64,000 bases of DNA from Burkholderia metallica (GTDB lineage Bacteria > Pseudomonadota > Gammaproteobacteria > Burkholderiales > Burkholderiaceae), in assembly GCF_902832845.1 (NCBI RefSeq), contig NZ_CADFDB010000018.1, positions 1 through 64,000 on the forward strand, given 5' to 3'. The notes below the pieces were generated by a model. That model saw only the letters and a program-made list of their open reading frames with translations. It did not search any database and was not told the DNA's origin. Within the stretch, counting starts at the first letter, position 1. Each line of letters begins with the position of its first letter. The position numbers were made by a program, and so were the translations under genes. Positions 1 to 9,828 of this stretch are shown here, one piece after another.

Positions 1-1
1 G

Positions 2-406
2 AAGGCGCTGATCGCGGAGATCGGCGAGACGGTGGCGGCGCTGGGCAAGCTGGACGGCGCGGCGGCGGCCTCGGTGAAGGCGCAGCTGGAGAAGGGCGCG
101 AAGGCGCTGTCATCGGTGGTGGATTACGTGGTGGCGAACGTGAAGCAGGACCCGAACGCGGTGTTCGCGGGCAGCGTGCCGTACCTGAAGCTGGCGGGGG
201 TGGTGCTGTGCGGGTGGCAGATGGGGCGCGCGCTGGTGGCGGCGCAGGCGCAGCGGGCGAGCGACCCGGCGTTCTTCGACGCGAAGATCGCGCTCGCGCA
301 ATGCTATGCGGAGCACGTGCTGGTGCAGGCCGGCGCGCTCGAAGCGTCGATCGTCGGCACGAAGGGCAACGAGGGCGTGCTCGCGTTGACGGAAGACCAG
401 TTCTGA
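2..406 (+). CDS. acyl-CoA dehydrogenase, C-terminal part (5' end outside window)
   Basis: The reading frame is open from the first bases of the window and ends at a TGA at 404-406, so only the last 134 codons are present. The Ala/Lys-rich helical segment followed by a helical bundle ending near LTEDQF resembles the extra C-terminal domain of long acyl-CoA dehydrogenases of about 600 residues (acetyl-CoA dehydrogenase-like C-terminal domain). It would oxidise a fatty acyl-CoA and pass electrons to ETF. The next gene, ETF-ubiquinone oxidoreductase, starts 34 bp downstream on the same strand, which supports this role. Chain-length preference cannot be read from the fragment. Confidence 0.8.
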   Translation, partial: KALIAEIGETVAALGKLDGAAAASVKAQLEKGAKALSSVVDYVVANVKQDPNAVFAGSVPYLKLAGVVLCGWQMGRALVAAQAQRASDPAFFDAKIALAQCYAEHVLVQAGALEASIVGTKGNEGVLALTEDQF

Positions 407-440
407 CCGTAACGGTCGGGACGCAGGAGGAGACAGGATT

Positions 441-2114
441 TTGACCACACAGGACTTGCTCGCGCAGTACGGCCCGCGCGAATCGATGGAATACGACGTC
501 GTGATCGTCGGCGGCGGCCCCGCCGGGCTGTCGGCGGCGATCCGGCTCAAGCAGCTGGCCGCCGAGAAAGGCACCGAAATCGGCGTATGCGTGCTCGAGA
601 AGGGTTCCGAGGTCGGCGCGCACATCCTGTCGGGCGCGGTGATGGACCCGCGCGCGATCACCGAACTGTTCCCCGACTGGAAGGAACGCGGCGCACCGCT
701 CGACGTCGAGGTGACGGAAGACCGCTTCCTGTTCCTGTCCGAGAAAGGCGCGGTCACCACGCCGAACTGGGCGCTGCCCGCCAACTTCCAGAACCACGGC
801 AACTACGTGATTTCGCTGGGCAACGTCACGCGCTGGCTCGGGGCGCAGGCCGAAGCGCTGGGCGTCGAGATCTTCCCCGGCTTCCCCGCGGCCGAGATCC
901 TGTACAACGACGACGGCTCGGTCAAAGGCGTCGCGACCGGCAACATGGGCGTGGGCAAGGACGGCGAGCCGACCGAGAACTTCCAGCTCGGCATGGAGCT
1001 GCACGCGAAGTACACGCTGTTCGCCGAAGGCTGCCGCGGCCACCTCGGCCGTCAGCTGATCTCGAAGTTCAAGCTCGACGCGAACGCCGATCCGCAGGCG
1101 TACGGGATCGGCATCAAGGAACTGTGGGAAATCGATCCGGCCAAGCACAAGCCGGGCCTCGTGATCCACACGGCCGGCTGGCCGCTGAAATCCGATACGT
1201 ACGGCGGCTCGTTCCTGTATCACATGGACAACAACCAGGTCGTGGTCGGCTTCGTGGTGGGCCTCGGCTACACGAACCCGTACCTGTCGCCGTTCGAGGA
1301 ATTCCAGCGCTACAAGACGCATCCGTCGATCCGCGCGTTCCTGGAAGGCGGCAAGCGCGTGTCGTACGGCGCGCGCGCGATCACCGCGGGCGGGCTGCTG
1401 TCGCTGCCGAAGACGGTGTTCCCGGGCGGCGCGCTGATCGGCGACGACGCGGGCTTCCTGAACGCGTCGCGAATCAAGGGCAGCCACGCGGCGATCAAGA
1501 CCGGCATGCTGGCGGCCGACGCCGCGTTCGACGCGGTGCAGGCCGGCCGCCAGTCGGACGAACTCAACGCGTACCCGGACGCCTTCAAGCAATCGTGGCT
1601 GTACACGGAGCTGTACCGCGCGCGCAACTTCAAGCAGTGGATGGCCAAGGGGCTGTACCTGGGCACGCTGATGGTCGGGCTCGAGCAGAAGGTGATGGGC
1701 GGCAACGTGCCGTGGACGCTGCACCACAAGCACGCGGACCACGAGATGCTGAAGCCGGCGTCGCAATGCCAGCCGATCGAGTACCCGAAGCCGGACGGCA
1801 AGCTGACGTTCGACCGGCTGTCGTCGGTGTTCATCTCGAACACGAACCACGAGGAGAACCAGCCGGCGCACCTGACGCTGAAGGATGCGAACGTGCCGGT
1901 GAACGTGAACTTGCGCACGTACGCGGGGCCGGAGGGGCGTTTCTGCCCGGCGGCCGTGTACGAGTTCGTGAAGAACGACGACGGCAGCGACCGGCTGGTG
2001 ATCAACGCGCAGAACTGCGTGCACTGCAAGACCTGCGACATCAAGGACCCGACGCAGAACATCGTGTGGGTCACGCCGGAAGGCGGCGGCGGGCCGAATT
2101 ACCCGAACATGTAA
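441..2114 (+). CDS. electron transfer flavoprotein-ubiquinone oxidoreductase (ETF-QO)
   Basis: A 557-residue protein of the usual family length. It moves electrons from reduced ETF to ubiquinone at the inner membrane, linking acyl-CoA dehydrogenases to respiration. An FAD-binding GGGPAG motif sits at residues 24-29. The C-terminal ferredoxin-like domain carries four cysteines (C502, C526, C529, C532) that fit one [4Fe-4S] cluster, and the protein ends with the family-typical PNYPNM. The start is TTG at 441, chosen because AGGAGGAGA lies at 425-433; an ATG at 486 would remove most of the N-terminus before the FAD motif and lacks such a site. It forms an operon-like run with the acyl-CoA dehydrogenase upstream and thiolase downstream. 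Confidence 0.95.
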   Translation: MTTQDLLAQYGPRESMEYDVVIVGGGPAGLSAAIRLKQLAAEKGTEIGVCVLEKGSEVGAHILSGAVMDPRAITELFPDWKERGAPLDVEVTEDRFLFLSEKGAVTTPNWALPANFQNHGNYVISLGNVTRWLGAQAEALGVEIFPGFPAAEILYNDDGSVKGVATGNMGVGKDGEPTENFQLGMELHAKYTLFAEGCRGHLGRQLISKFKLDANADPQAYGIGIKELWEIDPAKHKPGLVIHTAGWPLKSDTYGGSFLYHMDNNQVVVGFVVGLGYTNPYLSPFEEFQRYKTHPSIRAFLEGGKRVSYGARAITAGGLLSLPKTVFPGGALIGDDAGFLNASRIKGSHAAIKTGMLAADAAFDAVQAGRQSDELNAYPDAFKQSWLYTELYRARNFKQWMAKGLYLGTLMVGLEQKVMGGNVPWTLHHKHADHEMLKPASQCQPIEYPKPDGKLTFDRLSSVFISNTNHEENQPAHLTLKDANVPVNVNLRTYAGPEGRFCPAAVYEFVKNDDGSDRLVINAQNCVHCKTCDIKDPTQNIVWVTPEGGGGPNYPNM

Positions 2115-2162
2115 CGCAATGCATCCCCGCGCCTGCGGGCGCGAACGAACCGGAGTGAGACG

Positions 2163-3356
2163 ATGAGCAATGCAGCGAAAGAAGTCGTGGTGGTGAGCGG
2201 TGTCCGTACCGCGATCGGTGATTTCGGCGGCAGCCTGAAGGATTTCTCGCCGACCGACCTCGGTGCGAAGGTGGTCGCCGACGTGCTGTCGCGCGCGAAC
2301 GTGCCGGGTGACGCGGTCGGGCATGTCGTGTTCGGCCACGTCGTGAACACCGAGCCGAAGGACATGTATCTCGCGCGCGTCGCGGCGATCAATGGCGGCG
2401 TCGCGCAGCACACGCCCGCGCTGACCGTGAACCGCCTGTGCGGTTCGGGCCTGCAGGCGATCGTGTCGGCGGCGCAGACGATCATGCTCGGCGACGCCGA
2501 CGTCGCGATCGGCGGCGGCTCGGAAAGCATGAGCCGCGCACCGTACACCGTGCCGGCCGCGCGCTTCGGCCAGCGCATGGGTGACGGCAAGCTCGTCGAC
2601 ATGATGCTCGGCGCGCTGCACGACCCGTTCCAGACGATCCACATGGGCGTGACGGCCGAGAACGTCGCGGCGAAGTACGGCATCACGCGCGACGCGCAGG
2701 ATGCGCTCGCACTCGAATCGCATCGTCGCGCGGCGCGCGCGATCGCGGAAGGGCGTTTCAAGGATCAGATCCTGCCGATCTCGATCCGCACGAAGAAGGG
2801 CGAAGTCGCGTTCGACACCGACGAGCACGTGCGTCACGACGCGAGCGCCGACGATTTCACGAAGCTGCGCCCGGTGTTCAAGAAAGAGGACGGCACCGTG
2901 ACGGCCGGCAATGCGTCGGGCATCAACGATGCGGCCGCCGCCGTGCTGATGATGAGCGCCGACGCCGCGCGCGCGCAGGGCGTGAAGCCGCTCGCCCGTC
3001 TCGTCGCGTATGCGCACGCCGGCGTCGATCCGGCGTACATGGGCATCGGCCCCGTGCCGGCCACGCAGAAGGCGCTCGAACGCGCGGGCCTGAAGATCAC
3101 CGATCTCGACGTGATCGAGGCGAACGAAGCGTTCGCCGCGCAGGCGTGCGCGGTCACGCAGGAGCTGGGCCTCGATCCGGCGAAGGTCAACCCGAACGGC
3201 TCGGGCATCTCGCTCGGTCACCCGATCGGCGCGACCGGCGCATTGATCACGGTCAAGGCACTGTACGAACTGAAACGCATCGGCGGGCGTTACGCGCTCG
3301 TGACGATGTGCATCGGCGGCGGCCAGGGGATTGCTGCGATCTTCGAGAACATCTGA
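2163..3356 (+). CDS. bktB: acetyl-CoA acetyltransferase / beta-ketothiolase (BktB type)
   Basis: A 397-residue thiolase II family enzyme that condenses or cleaves beta-ketoacyl-CoA with CoA. The acylated cysteine is C93 in NRLCGSG, the general-base histidine is H353 in GHPIGATG, and the second cysteine is C383 in CIGGGQG. The whole sequence reads very close to Cupriavidus necator BktB as I remember it, so broad-chain beta-ketothiolase is more likely than PhaA. A GAGTGAG ribosome site precedes ATG 2163. It lies 48 bp after ETF-QO and is followed by the matching 3-hydroxyacyl-CoA dehydrogenase, giving consecutive beta-oxidation or butanoate steps. Confidence 0.92.
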   Translation: MSNAAKEVVVVSGVRTAIGDFGGSLKDFSPTDLGAKVVADVLSRANVPGDAVGHVVFGHVVNTEPKDMYLARVAAINGGVAQHTPALTVNRLCGSGLQAIVSAAQTIMLGDADVAIGGGSESMSRAPYTVPAARFGQRMGDGKLVDMMLGALHDPFQTIHMGVTAENVAAKYGITRDAQDALALESHRRAARAIAEGRFKDQILPISIRTKKGEVAFDTDEHVRHDASADDFTKLRPVFKKEDGTVTAGNASGINDAAAAVLMMSADAARAQGVKPLARLVAYAHAGVDPAYMGIGPVPATQKALERAGLKITDLDVIEANEAFAAQACAVTQELGLDPAKVNPNGSGISLGHPIGATGALITVKALYELKRIGGRYALVTMCIGGGQGIAAIFENI

Positions 3357-3394
3357 TAATCGAACGCTCAGCACCCGAACACACAGGAAATTTC

Positions 3395-4249
3395 ATGGCC
3401 ATCGAAATCGTTGGCGTCGTGGGCGCCGGAACCATGGGCAACGGCATTGCGCAGACCGCCGCCGTTGCAGGGCTCAACGTGGTGATGATCGACGTGAGCG
3501 ACGCCGCGCTCGAGAAGGGCATCGCGACGCTGAAGGGCAGCCTCGAGCGGCTCGTGTCGAAGGACAAGCTCGACGCCGCCACGCGCGACGCGGCGCTGGC
3601 GCGCATCACGACGTCGACCGACTACGCGAAGCTCGCGTCGGCCGATATCGTGATCGAAGCCGCGACCGAGAACGTCGAGCTGAAGGGCCGCATCCTGAAG
3701 CAGATCGAGGCCGTCGCGCGGCCGGAAGCGATCATCGCGACCAACACGTCGTCGATCTCGATCACCGCGCTCGCGGCACCGCTCGCCGATCCGTCGCGCT
3801 TCGTCGGCATGCACTTCTTCAACCCGGTGCCGCTGATGCCGCTCGTCGAGATCATCCGCGGGCTGCAGACGAGCGACGCGACCGCGTCGGCCGTGCGCGA
3901 ACTGACCGAGCGTTTCGACAAGTCGCCGATCGGCGTGCGCAATTCGCCGGGCTTCGTCGTGAACCGGATTCTCGTGCCGATGATCAACGAAGCGTTCTTC
4001 GTGCTGGCGGAAGGCATCGCATCGGCGGAGGAAATCGACGCGGGGATGAAGCTCGGCGCGAACCATCCGATCGGGCCGCTCGCGCTGGCCGATCTCGTGG
4101 GCCTCGACGTGTGCCTCGCGGTGATGGACGTGTTCGTGAAGGACTTCGGGGATCCGAAGTATCGCGCGTGCCCGCTGCTGCGCGAGATGGTGACGGCAGG
4201 GCGGCTCGGGCGCAAGACGGGGCGCGGGGTGTACGACTACAGCAAGTAA
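3395..4249 (+). CDS. 3-hydroxybutyryl/3-hydroxyacyl-CoA dehydrogenase
   Basis: A 284-residue NAD-dependent dehydrogenase that oxidises (S)-3-hydroxyacyl-CoA to 3-ketoacyl-CoA, the substrate of the thiolase just upstream. The N-terminal Rossmann motif is GAGTMGNG at residues 10-17. The [14 protein letters not shown] block and the [11 protein letters not shown] region are signatures of the family (PaaH/HbdA type). ATG 3395 is preferred over longer in-frame starts because ACAGGAAA lies just before it and the Rossmann strand then begins at residue 4. The 3' end (4151-4206) is duplicated in degraded form at about 32339-32394, on the far side of the T6SS locus. Confidence 0.93.
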   Translation: MAIEIVGVVGAGTMGNGIAQTAAVAGLNVVMIDVSDAALEKGIATLKGSLERLVSKDKLDAATRDAALARITTSTDYAKLASADIVIEAATENVELKGRILKQIEAVARPEAIIATNTSSISITALAAPLADPSRFVGMHFFNPVPLMPLVEIIRGLQTSDATASAVRELTERFDKSPIGVRNSPGFVVNRILVPMINEAFFVLAEGIASAEEIDAGMKLGANHPIGPLALADLVGLDVCLAVMDVFVKDFGDPKYRACPLLREMVTAGRLGRKTGRGVYDYSK

Positions 4250-4270
4250 GCGGCACGCCATGCCACTTCG

Positions 4271-4294
4271 CGCGGCCGCCTTCGGGCGGCCGCG
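4271..4294 (+). terminator. strong GC hairpin between convergent operons
   Basis: A perfect 10-bp stem (CGCGGCCGCC / GGCGGCCGCG) encloses a UUCG tetraloop. It lies 21 bp after the dehydrogenase stop and 34 bp before the end of tssA on the other strand, so it can stop transcription from both sides. A short T-rich stretch (about 4311-4321) follows on the + strand at a distance, not directly after the stem. Confidence 0.75.
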
Positions 4295-4328
4295 TGCGTT
4301 GAGCGATGCAATCTTGTTTTCTGGTCGG

Positions 4329-5429
4329 TCACGAACCGTCGTCTTCCCATTGCGCCAGAAGCTCGGCCGGAATTGCCTTGACGACTTCGGCGTAGCGTTT
4401 GCCGACGAACTGTTCGGCGCGTTTGAGTAACACCGGAATCGGGCTGCTCGGTTCGTGATGTTCGAACCATGCCCGTGCGGCTCGAATCGTTGCAAGCGCC
4501 GAGTCGCGGTCGGACGGCATGGACTTATTTGGCGCCGAGGCACATTCAGGATCGCTTGCCGATACGGAATTCGCCGGCGCGGTCAGCATTACCGCGTTGT
4601 CCTGCGAAGATGTGTCGGGCATCGCGGTCGGGGCGGGAATCGTATCGGGCGGTTCGGCCGATTCGGCCTGCGTGGGCGTGCCTAATCTGTCGAGCAGTCG
4701 CGTCAGCATCGAAAGGTCTGGCTGGTGGGATTCGAGATGACTGTTGCACCACGCGTTGATCGTGGCGAGATGGGCGATCGTATCGTCGATGCCTTCGATC
4801 GTTGCGGGGTGCTGCGTGCGCAGATCCTGCAACTGCTGGATGACGGATTCGGGCGCGAGCGCATCGGCCGGACGCGGATGCGCGAAGGCGCGTTCGACGT
4901 CACGCACCTGCAGGCGGGTAACGGTCGACTTCACCAGTACGATTTCCCGGACATCGGCCAGCAACCCTTCGGCGTCCGATAGCGCTTGCAATGCGTTCAT
5001 TCGCATTTCCAGCGCCGCGTCGCGATCGTTATCGGTGCTCGTCTGCGGATGGATATCGTCCGGAAAGGCTTGCACCCACGCAGCCAGCACCGCGGTTCCC
5101 TCTGCCAGGCCCACGACACCACCGAGACGTACGCGGCAACGTGTATACAGCACGGCGACACGCAGGTCCTTCGTGCGCATCATGAGCCGCCGGCAATCCC
5201 GTTCGATCTCGCTCCAGTTGAGCGGATCGGGCGCGCCCACGAACGCACCGTACTGTACGTCCTGTTTGGGGGCAACTCGGGAGAACAGCACGACGAAATC
5301 GTGGTCGTATTCGAGGTCCGGGCCACAGAGCAAGTCATCGCTTACGGGCGTGAGCCAGTCGAAATTCGGCACATTCGCGGCGGACGTCCGGGCCGGTTTG
5401 CCGGGCGCGGCGGATTGCTTCTTGCTCAT
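4329..5429 (-). CDS. tssA: T6SS baseplate/cap protein TssA
   Basis: A 366-residue ImpA_N-type protein. TssA contacts the baseplate and the growing sheath or tail tube and coordinates assembly. The N-terminal half carries the family pattern around residues 20-150 (DLEYDHDF, then a DPLNWSEIERDCRRLMMRTKDLRVA-like block), followed by a variable Pro/Ala-rich middle and a short helical C-terminus ending in PIPVLLKRAEQFVGKRYAEVV. ATG 5429 overlaps the stop of tssG by four bases (ATGA), which indicates translational coupling. It is the last gene of the leftward tagK-tagJ-tssEFGA operon. Confidence 0.9.
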   Translation of the reverse strand: MSKKQSAAPGKPARTSAANVPNFDWLTPVSDDLLCGPDLEYDHDFVVLFSRVAPKQDVQYGAFVGAPDPLNWSEIERDCRRLMMRTKDLRVAVLYTRCRVRLGGVVGLAEGTAVLAAWVQAFPDDIHPQTSTDNDRDAALEMRMNALQALSDAEGLLADVREIVLVKSTVTRLQVRDVERAFAHPRPADALAPESVIQQLQDLRTQHPATIEGIDDTIAHLATINAWCNSHLESHQPDLSMLTRLLDRLGTPTQAESAEPPDTIPAPTAMPDTSSQDNAVMLTAPANSVSASDPECASAPNKSMPSDRDSALATIRAARAWFEHHEPSSPIPVLLKRAEQFVGKRYAEVVKAIPAELLAQWEDDGS

Positions 5430-6499
5430 GGTCGGTTCTTGAGATCAGTGGCACGGCGATCGAAATGCCGCACGTAACGTTCGGGCTCGAATCGCATGCC
5501 GGTAATGGACTTATGCGGAGACGGGCGACCGAGCCACCCGGACCAGCCCATGCGCTGCCGGCCGCCCATAACCGCAGGCGGAGCACTCTCTGGCTTGATA
5601 CGCAACTCAAGCTCCCATCCCAACTCGTAGCCGACGAACGCCCGTACCCACTCGACGAGCCGAGGCAGATCCTCGCCCTGCGGCGTGAAGCGTAGGTAGG
5701 CGTCGAGATCGACCGGACCGATCACAATGCGAAAGCGATGCTGTCGATCCGGGGCGACGCGGCCGAGCATTGCACCTTGTCCCATTGTCGCCGTCGCTCC
5801 AGGACGACCCATGCGGCCGAGATCGGCGGGATCGATCTCGATCCAGTGAAACACGTTCTCCGCGATCGTGACCGGCACGCCGAAGTAGCGTTCGAGCGTG
5901 GCGCGTAGTCCGTCCGGATTGCGCGCTTCGCGCACGAGGTGCGCGGTGGCGGCGAGACGCGCGTGCGAGGGTAGGGGGCGCCGGCTGATTTCGCCGACGT
6001 CTTGCCCGACGAGGCACGCGATGTAAAACGAAAACCGCTCGTTGTCCTTCCGGTCAAGTCCGGCTGTGGACTGGGACGAAGCCCACGCGCGATAGAGCAG
6101 CGTGAAGAAGCGGTGATGGAAGAGGTCAAGAAAATCAACCGTCGTCGTATCTCGCCGGCTATCCTCGCGATCCTTCGCGATCTCGGTCACGTGGATCGGC
6201 AGCGGACCATTGGGGCCAAGCGTCCCGAGACCGAACAGTCGCACCTTCAATCGTCCATCGGATTCCTGAGCGTTGGCGATTTCGCGCGGTGCGAACGCAA
6301 GGCTCGGTTGCTGGCCGAGTCGGAACGGTTCCAAACGCGGTCGGGGTGCGGTGCCGATCGGATCGATCGCTGGATTCGCGCCGATGCGCCGTAACAGCGA
6401 CAGGAATCCGAAACGCCAGGGCTCGGCCTGCAAGTGTTCGAGCAGCTCTGGCGACAGCGTGCTGTCGCGTAGCAGCACCGGCAGCGTCGCGCGCTTCAT
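5426..6499 (-). CDS. tssG: T6SS baseplate subunit TssG
   Basis: A 357-residue protein of the ImpH/VasB family. TssG joins TssE, TssF and TssK in the baseplate wedge. Recognisable blocks are PWRFGFLSLLRRI near residue 30, FLDLFHHRF near 120 and the C-terminal LGRPSPHKSITGMRFEPERYVRHF segment. The start ATG 6499 shares one base with the TAA of tssF, and its own stop overlaps the tssA start, so tssF-tssG-tssA are tightly coupled. Confidence 0.92.
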   Translation of the reverse strand: MKRATLPVLLRDSTLSPELLEHLQAEPWRFGFLSLLRRIGANPAIDPIGTAPRPRLEPFRLGQQPSLAFAPREIANAQESDGRLKVRLFGLGTLGPNGPLPIHVTEIAKDREDSRRDTTTVDFLDLFHHRFFTLLYRAWASSQSTAGLDRKDNERFSFYIACLVGQDVGEISRRPLPSHARLAATAHLVREARNPDGLRATLERYFGVPVTIAENVFHWIEIDPADLGRMGRPGATATMGQGAMLGRVAPDRQHRFRIVIGPVDLDAYLRFTPQGEDLPRLVEWVRAFVGYELGWELELRIKPESAPPAVMGGRQRMGWSGWLGRPSPHKSITGMRFEPERYVRHFDRRATDLKNRP

Positions 6500-8388
6500 T
6501 ACAATACTCCGCGCGTGCCCGTGCGCACTGGCCAGCGGGCAATGCGGCCACGCTGCATCGAATGCAGCTCGGTGTGCGTAAAGCTGTTGATCGAGACGTG
6601 CCGTGCGAGCCAGTGCTCGAGGATCGTGCCGAAGAGATAGGGGCTCATGCCAGAGAAGCCGGTCTCATCTACCGTCAGCGCGCACTCGATGCCGCGCCCG
6701 AACGTCATCGGGCCGGTCCCCGGCAGCTTGCGCGTCACCGGGCGTGTCTTGACGCCGACAAGGCTTTCGACTTGCCGGTTTTGCGCGGAGTCGCCTTCCG
6801 CGAGGTACAGGCGCAGCAGATCGCGAAGCCCCTGACCGCCTTCGCGGTGATCGAGATCGTCGAGCGGCAGATAGTTGAAGTTGAGTTGGCGGATCAGGCG
6901 CCACGCCATTTCCCGCTCGGCATACGGCGGCAGCGGCGGACTCGGCGGCCGGATGAGGCCGATGCTTTCCACCGGCGTGGACTCCGCGGTCTCCAGATCG
7001 CGTACGCCGTTGCGCGGCACGAGCGTGGCCAGATCGCGGTTGGTCAGGAGCGCGTCGACTGACAGGAAGCGGAGGTTTTCGGCATAAGGCGCCTCGTTCT
7101 GGTCGACGAGCGAGAGAAACACTTCGGTGCCGACGTAGGGAGTACGCGTGCCGTAACGACGCGCGGAATTGGACACGAGGCGCTGTTCACGCCGCGTTGA
7201 GAAGTAACGCCCGTGATTACCCTCGTCGTTGTTCAGTGTCTGGTAGAGCGAACGGAATTCAAGCTCTTCGGATGTGAGGGCCACCTGACCGTACACGGTC
7301 TCCACCGAAAACACCTCGTAGTCGAGCGGCGCCAGTCGCGCTGGCACGAGGTGAAACTCGGTCTCGCGCGGCGAGATTTCTATTCTGTCGGTGTGTTTGC
7401 TGAAGAGATTGATGACGGGCGTGCAGAAAAGCGCAAAGCGAGAAGCGTCAGCGAGGTTTGCGAGCGGCCCTGGCACCCGGTCGAGCAGGACGACGATTTC
7501 GGCTTCCCGGCCACGAATACGCGAGAGTCCTTCGGCGAGGCCGTTCAACGCAAAGAACCAGAACCGTCCCGGGCATGCAAAGTACTCGTGCAGCAGGTTG
7601 TGGCCGTGAAATTTCGCCCAGCTGAGCGGAAGCAGATTTTGGTCGATGCGCAACCCCTCGTGCTCTACCGCGCTCTGAGTAACCGCGGCAAGCGGACGAC
7701 CGGGTACGCCGAATTCACCGGGTACGCCAATCACGGAAGCGATTCCGCCTGCGTGCAGCAGTTCGAAGAGATGCGAGGCGACCTGCTCATCACCTGCCAG
7801 GTAGACGGGAAGCCGATCGAGCCCCTTCAGATCGGCGATATGCACGTCGCCGGTCGTGGCGAGCTTGATCCGTAACGCGCCTCGTACTTGCGTATCCGGT
7901 GGCGTATAACGTTCGAGCGCAGGAATGTCGGGCGGAATACCGGTCAGGCGTGCGTCGGTGATCGTGAGCGGCCACAGCGTCACGTCTTGTCCACTCGTAA
8001 ACTGGCACGCGGTTCTTTCTCCATCAGGAACCCGCGCAGTGAACGATGTGCCGCGCGCGATACGATACCCTTCGGTGAGTTTGCCTTCAGTCCGGCCCGG
8101 ATACAGGCGTGCGACGGCAATCGAGGGAGTGGGCGCGACATAGTTCGGGTAGATAACTTCGAGCAACCGCTGCGTGAAGCGTGGGAACTCGGCGTCAAGC
8201 TTGATCTGCATGCGTGCGGCCATGAAGCTGAACGATTCGATCAGGCGCTCGACGTAGGGGTCGGCCACTTCGCCTGCCTGCATCCCGAGTCGACGCGCGA
8301 TTTTAGGGTGTGCATGCGCGAATTCAGCAGCCAGCTCGCGCATGTAGATGAGTTCCTGGTTGTAGTAGTCGAGCAGTCGCGGGTCCAT
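6499..8388 (-). CDS. tssF: T6SS baseplate subunit TssF
   Basis: A 629-residue ImpG/VasA family protein with the family-typical N-terminus MDPRLLDYYNQELIYMRE and an ADPYVERLIESFSF block near residue 45. TssF forms the wedge with TssG. The frame stays open upstream to 8667, but the conserved first residues fix the start at ATG 8388, with a weak AAGAGA ribosome site. It follows tssE by 38 bp and overlaps tssG by one base. Confidence 0.94.
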   Translation of the reverse strand: MDPRLLDYYNQELIYMRELAAEFAHAHPKIARRLGMQAGEVADPYVERLIESFSFMAARMQIKLDAEFPRFTQRLLEVIYPNYVAPTPSIAVARLYPGRTEGKLTEGYRIARGTSFTARVPDGERTACQFTSGQDVTLWPLTITDARLTGIPPDIPALERYTPPDTQVRGALRIKLATTGDVHIADLKGLDRLPVYLAGDEQVASHLFELLHAGGIASVIGVPGEFGVPGRPLAAVTQSAVEHEGLRIDQNLLPLSWAKFHGHNLLHEYFACPGRFWFFALNGLAEGLSRIRGREAEIVVLLDRVPGPLANLADASRFALFCTPVINLFSKHTDRIEISPRETEFHLVPARLAPLDYEVFSVETVYGQVALTSEELEFRSLYQTLNNDEGNHGRYFSTRREQRLVSNSARRYGTRTPYVGTEVFLSLVDQNEAPYAENLRFLSVDALLTNRDLATLVPRNGVRDLETAESTPVESIGLIRPPSPPLPPYAEREMAWRLIRQLNFNYLPLDDLDHREGGQGLRDLLRLYLAEGDSAQNRQVESLVGVKTRPVTRKLPGTGPMTFGRGIECALTVDETGFSGMSPYLFGTILEHWLARHVSINSFTHTELHSMQRGRIARWPVRTGTRGVL

Positions 8389-8426
8389 CGGAGTGGTCTC
8401 TTTGTTGTCGTTGTGTCGCGCCGGGC

Positions 8427-8984
8427 TCAGCTGGTGCGCATGCCGATGATGCGAATCTCGCTCGTTTCGAGATCCAGCGAGCTCTGCACCATGAATTCGA
8501 GCGGGTACGGATCCATGTGAATCAGTCCGCGGACTTCGAACGCGAGGACATTGTGATGCTCGCCGGCCTCGATGGCATGGCGAGGCGATACCACCAGCGA
8601 ATCCGGAATCAATCGCGGTTCGAAATCGGTAATGGCCTGCCGGATCATGCGTTCGACGTCGTTCCACTGACGTGACGCGAGAAAGGCCCCCGCGAGCGGC
8701 GGCACGCCGAAGTTGACGGTCGAGGCGGCCGCATGCGGATGGCGCGCGCGATCGATCTGATCCTCGATGCTGGTCGTGTTCAGCAAATAGGCGAGGTCGC
8801 GCTGCACGATGTCACGCATCTGCTTGCGCGTGACCGTGTATTCCTCAGGGGCTTCGACGTGTCGATGCGGCGCGTCGTCGCGCAGCCGGTCGAGCAGGGT
8901 TGGCATCAGGTGCGCGTTGGCCCGGCGGGGTGTGCGAACAGCCAGCGTATCCGGGGCGGATGACGGTCTCTTGCGATCAGTCAT
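8427..8984 (-). CDS. tssE: T6SS baseplate protein TssE (gp25-like)
   Basis: A 185-residue protein with the gp25-like domain after about residue 60 (residues such as RDLAYLLNT, NFGVPPLAG, ALRQAITDFEPRL-type helix and the C-terminal IRIIG strand). TssE links the baseplate to the sheath. The sequence before residue 40 is poorly conserved, low in structure and Arg-rich. ATG 8984 overlaps the end of tagJ by 8 bp, which supports this start over internal ones. Confidence 0.9.
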   Translation of the reverse strand: MTDRKRPSSAPDTLAVRTPRRANAHLMPTLLDRLRDDAPHRHVEAPEEYTVTRKQMRDIVQRDLAYLLNTTSIEDQIDRARHPHAAASTVNFGVPPLAGAFLASRQWNDVERMIRQAITDFEPRLIPDSLVVSPRHAIEAGEHHNVLAFEVRGLIHMDPYPLEFMVQSSLDLETSEIRIIGMRTS

Positions 8985-9828
8985 CGACTCGCTCCCCGCC
9001 GGCGGCACCGTCAGCGACATGCGTGCCGAATTCCGCATTCGCCAATTCGAAGAGACTGAAGTCGCCTTGATCAGTGGTCCAGGTTTTCTGGCCGAGACCG
9101 ATAACGCCGGTTCGTCCATGCTCGTGCCAGACGGTCGTGCGCCCGAGACGCACCGCATCGTCGCCGCTCTCCGACCCTGGATATCGTGCAGGCATGAAGC
9201 CACGGACGATGCTTCTGTCGACGAGCGTGAGCGTACATGGCGCCCATACCAGATCGACCAGTTTCGTCGGCAGTGACACGCGCCATGCAGCCAGATCGGC
9301 GAACGGCACCCAGCGATAGTGCCCGGCCGTGATGACCTCGCAGAACGGGCCGAAACGGGAGTCGCTATCGACGATCCAGTTCGCCGTTCCGTGCAGGACG
9401 TGCACCGGAACGGTCGACGCGGCATCGAGTGAAGCCTCACGCGCGGCGTCGGCCTGCTCGTTCTGTTCTCCGGCAGCCAGGCGCAGCGCATTCAGCAGAC
9501 CCTCGACTCCTGCTGGCGGTTCGAGCACGAAGCCCGGGCGAGCGCGTCCCTCGACGACCTGCTTGCGCCAGCTTTCAGCCCGGATCAGGTCGCGATACAC
9601 CTGTGCGGCTTGCGTCTGGCCAGGTTCGAGTTTTGCCCACATCTGCAATTGCTGGATCGCTCGCGGCCATTCGCCCGTTATGCACATCAACTGGAACAGC
9701 GCCCACCGATGAGACGCAGTGGCCGGCTGCGTGCGCAGACGCGTCGAGATGCACTCGATCCGTTCGCCGAGGGGGGGCTCGCTCAAGCGTTGGTTTTGAG
9801 GCGAGTCGGAGGCGGTGCGCCGGATCAT
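8977..9828 (-). CDS. tagJ: T6SS accessory protein TagJ (ImpE family)
   Basis: A 283-residue ImpE/TagJ protein. In other systems TagJ binds the TssB N-terminus and modulates ClpV-dependent sheath disassembly. The N-terminal third is a TPR-like helical scaffold (RWALFQLMCITGEWPRAIQQL near residues 40-60), and the C-terminal half carries the family blocks RWVPFADLAAW and LVDLVWAPCTLTL. ATG 9828 overlaps the stop of the upstream gene by four bases, and its own stop overlaps the tssE start, so tagJ sits inside a coupled operon. Confidence 0.88.
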   Translation of the reverse strand: MIRRTASDSPQNQRLSEPPLGERIECISTRLRTQPATASHRWALFQLMCITGEWPRAIQQLQMWAKLEPGQTQAAQVYRDLIRAESWRKQVVEGRARPGFVLEPPAGVEGLLNALRLAAGEQNEQADAAREASLDAASTVPVHVLHGTANWIVDSDSRFGPFCEVITAGHYRWVPFADLAAWRVSLPTKLVDLVWAPCTLTLVDRSIVRGFMPARYPGSESGDDAVRLGRTTVWHEHGRTGVIGLGQKTWTTDQGDFSLFELANAEFGTHVADGAAGGERVDD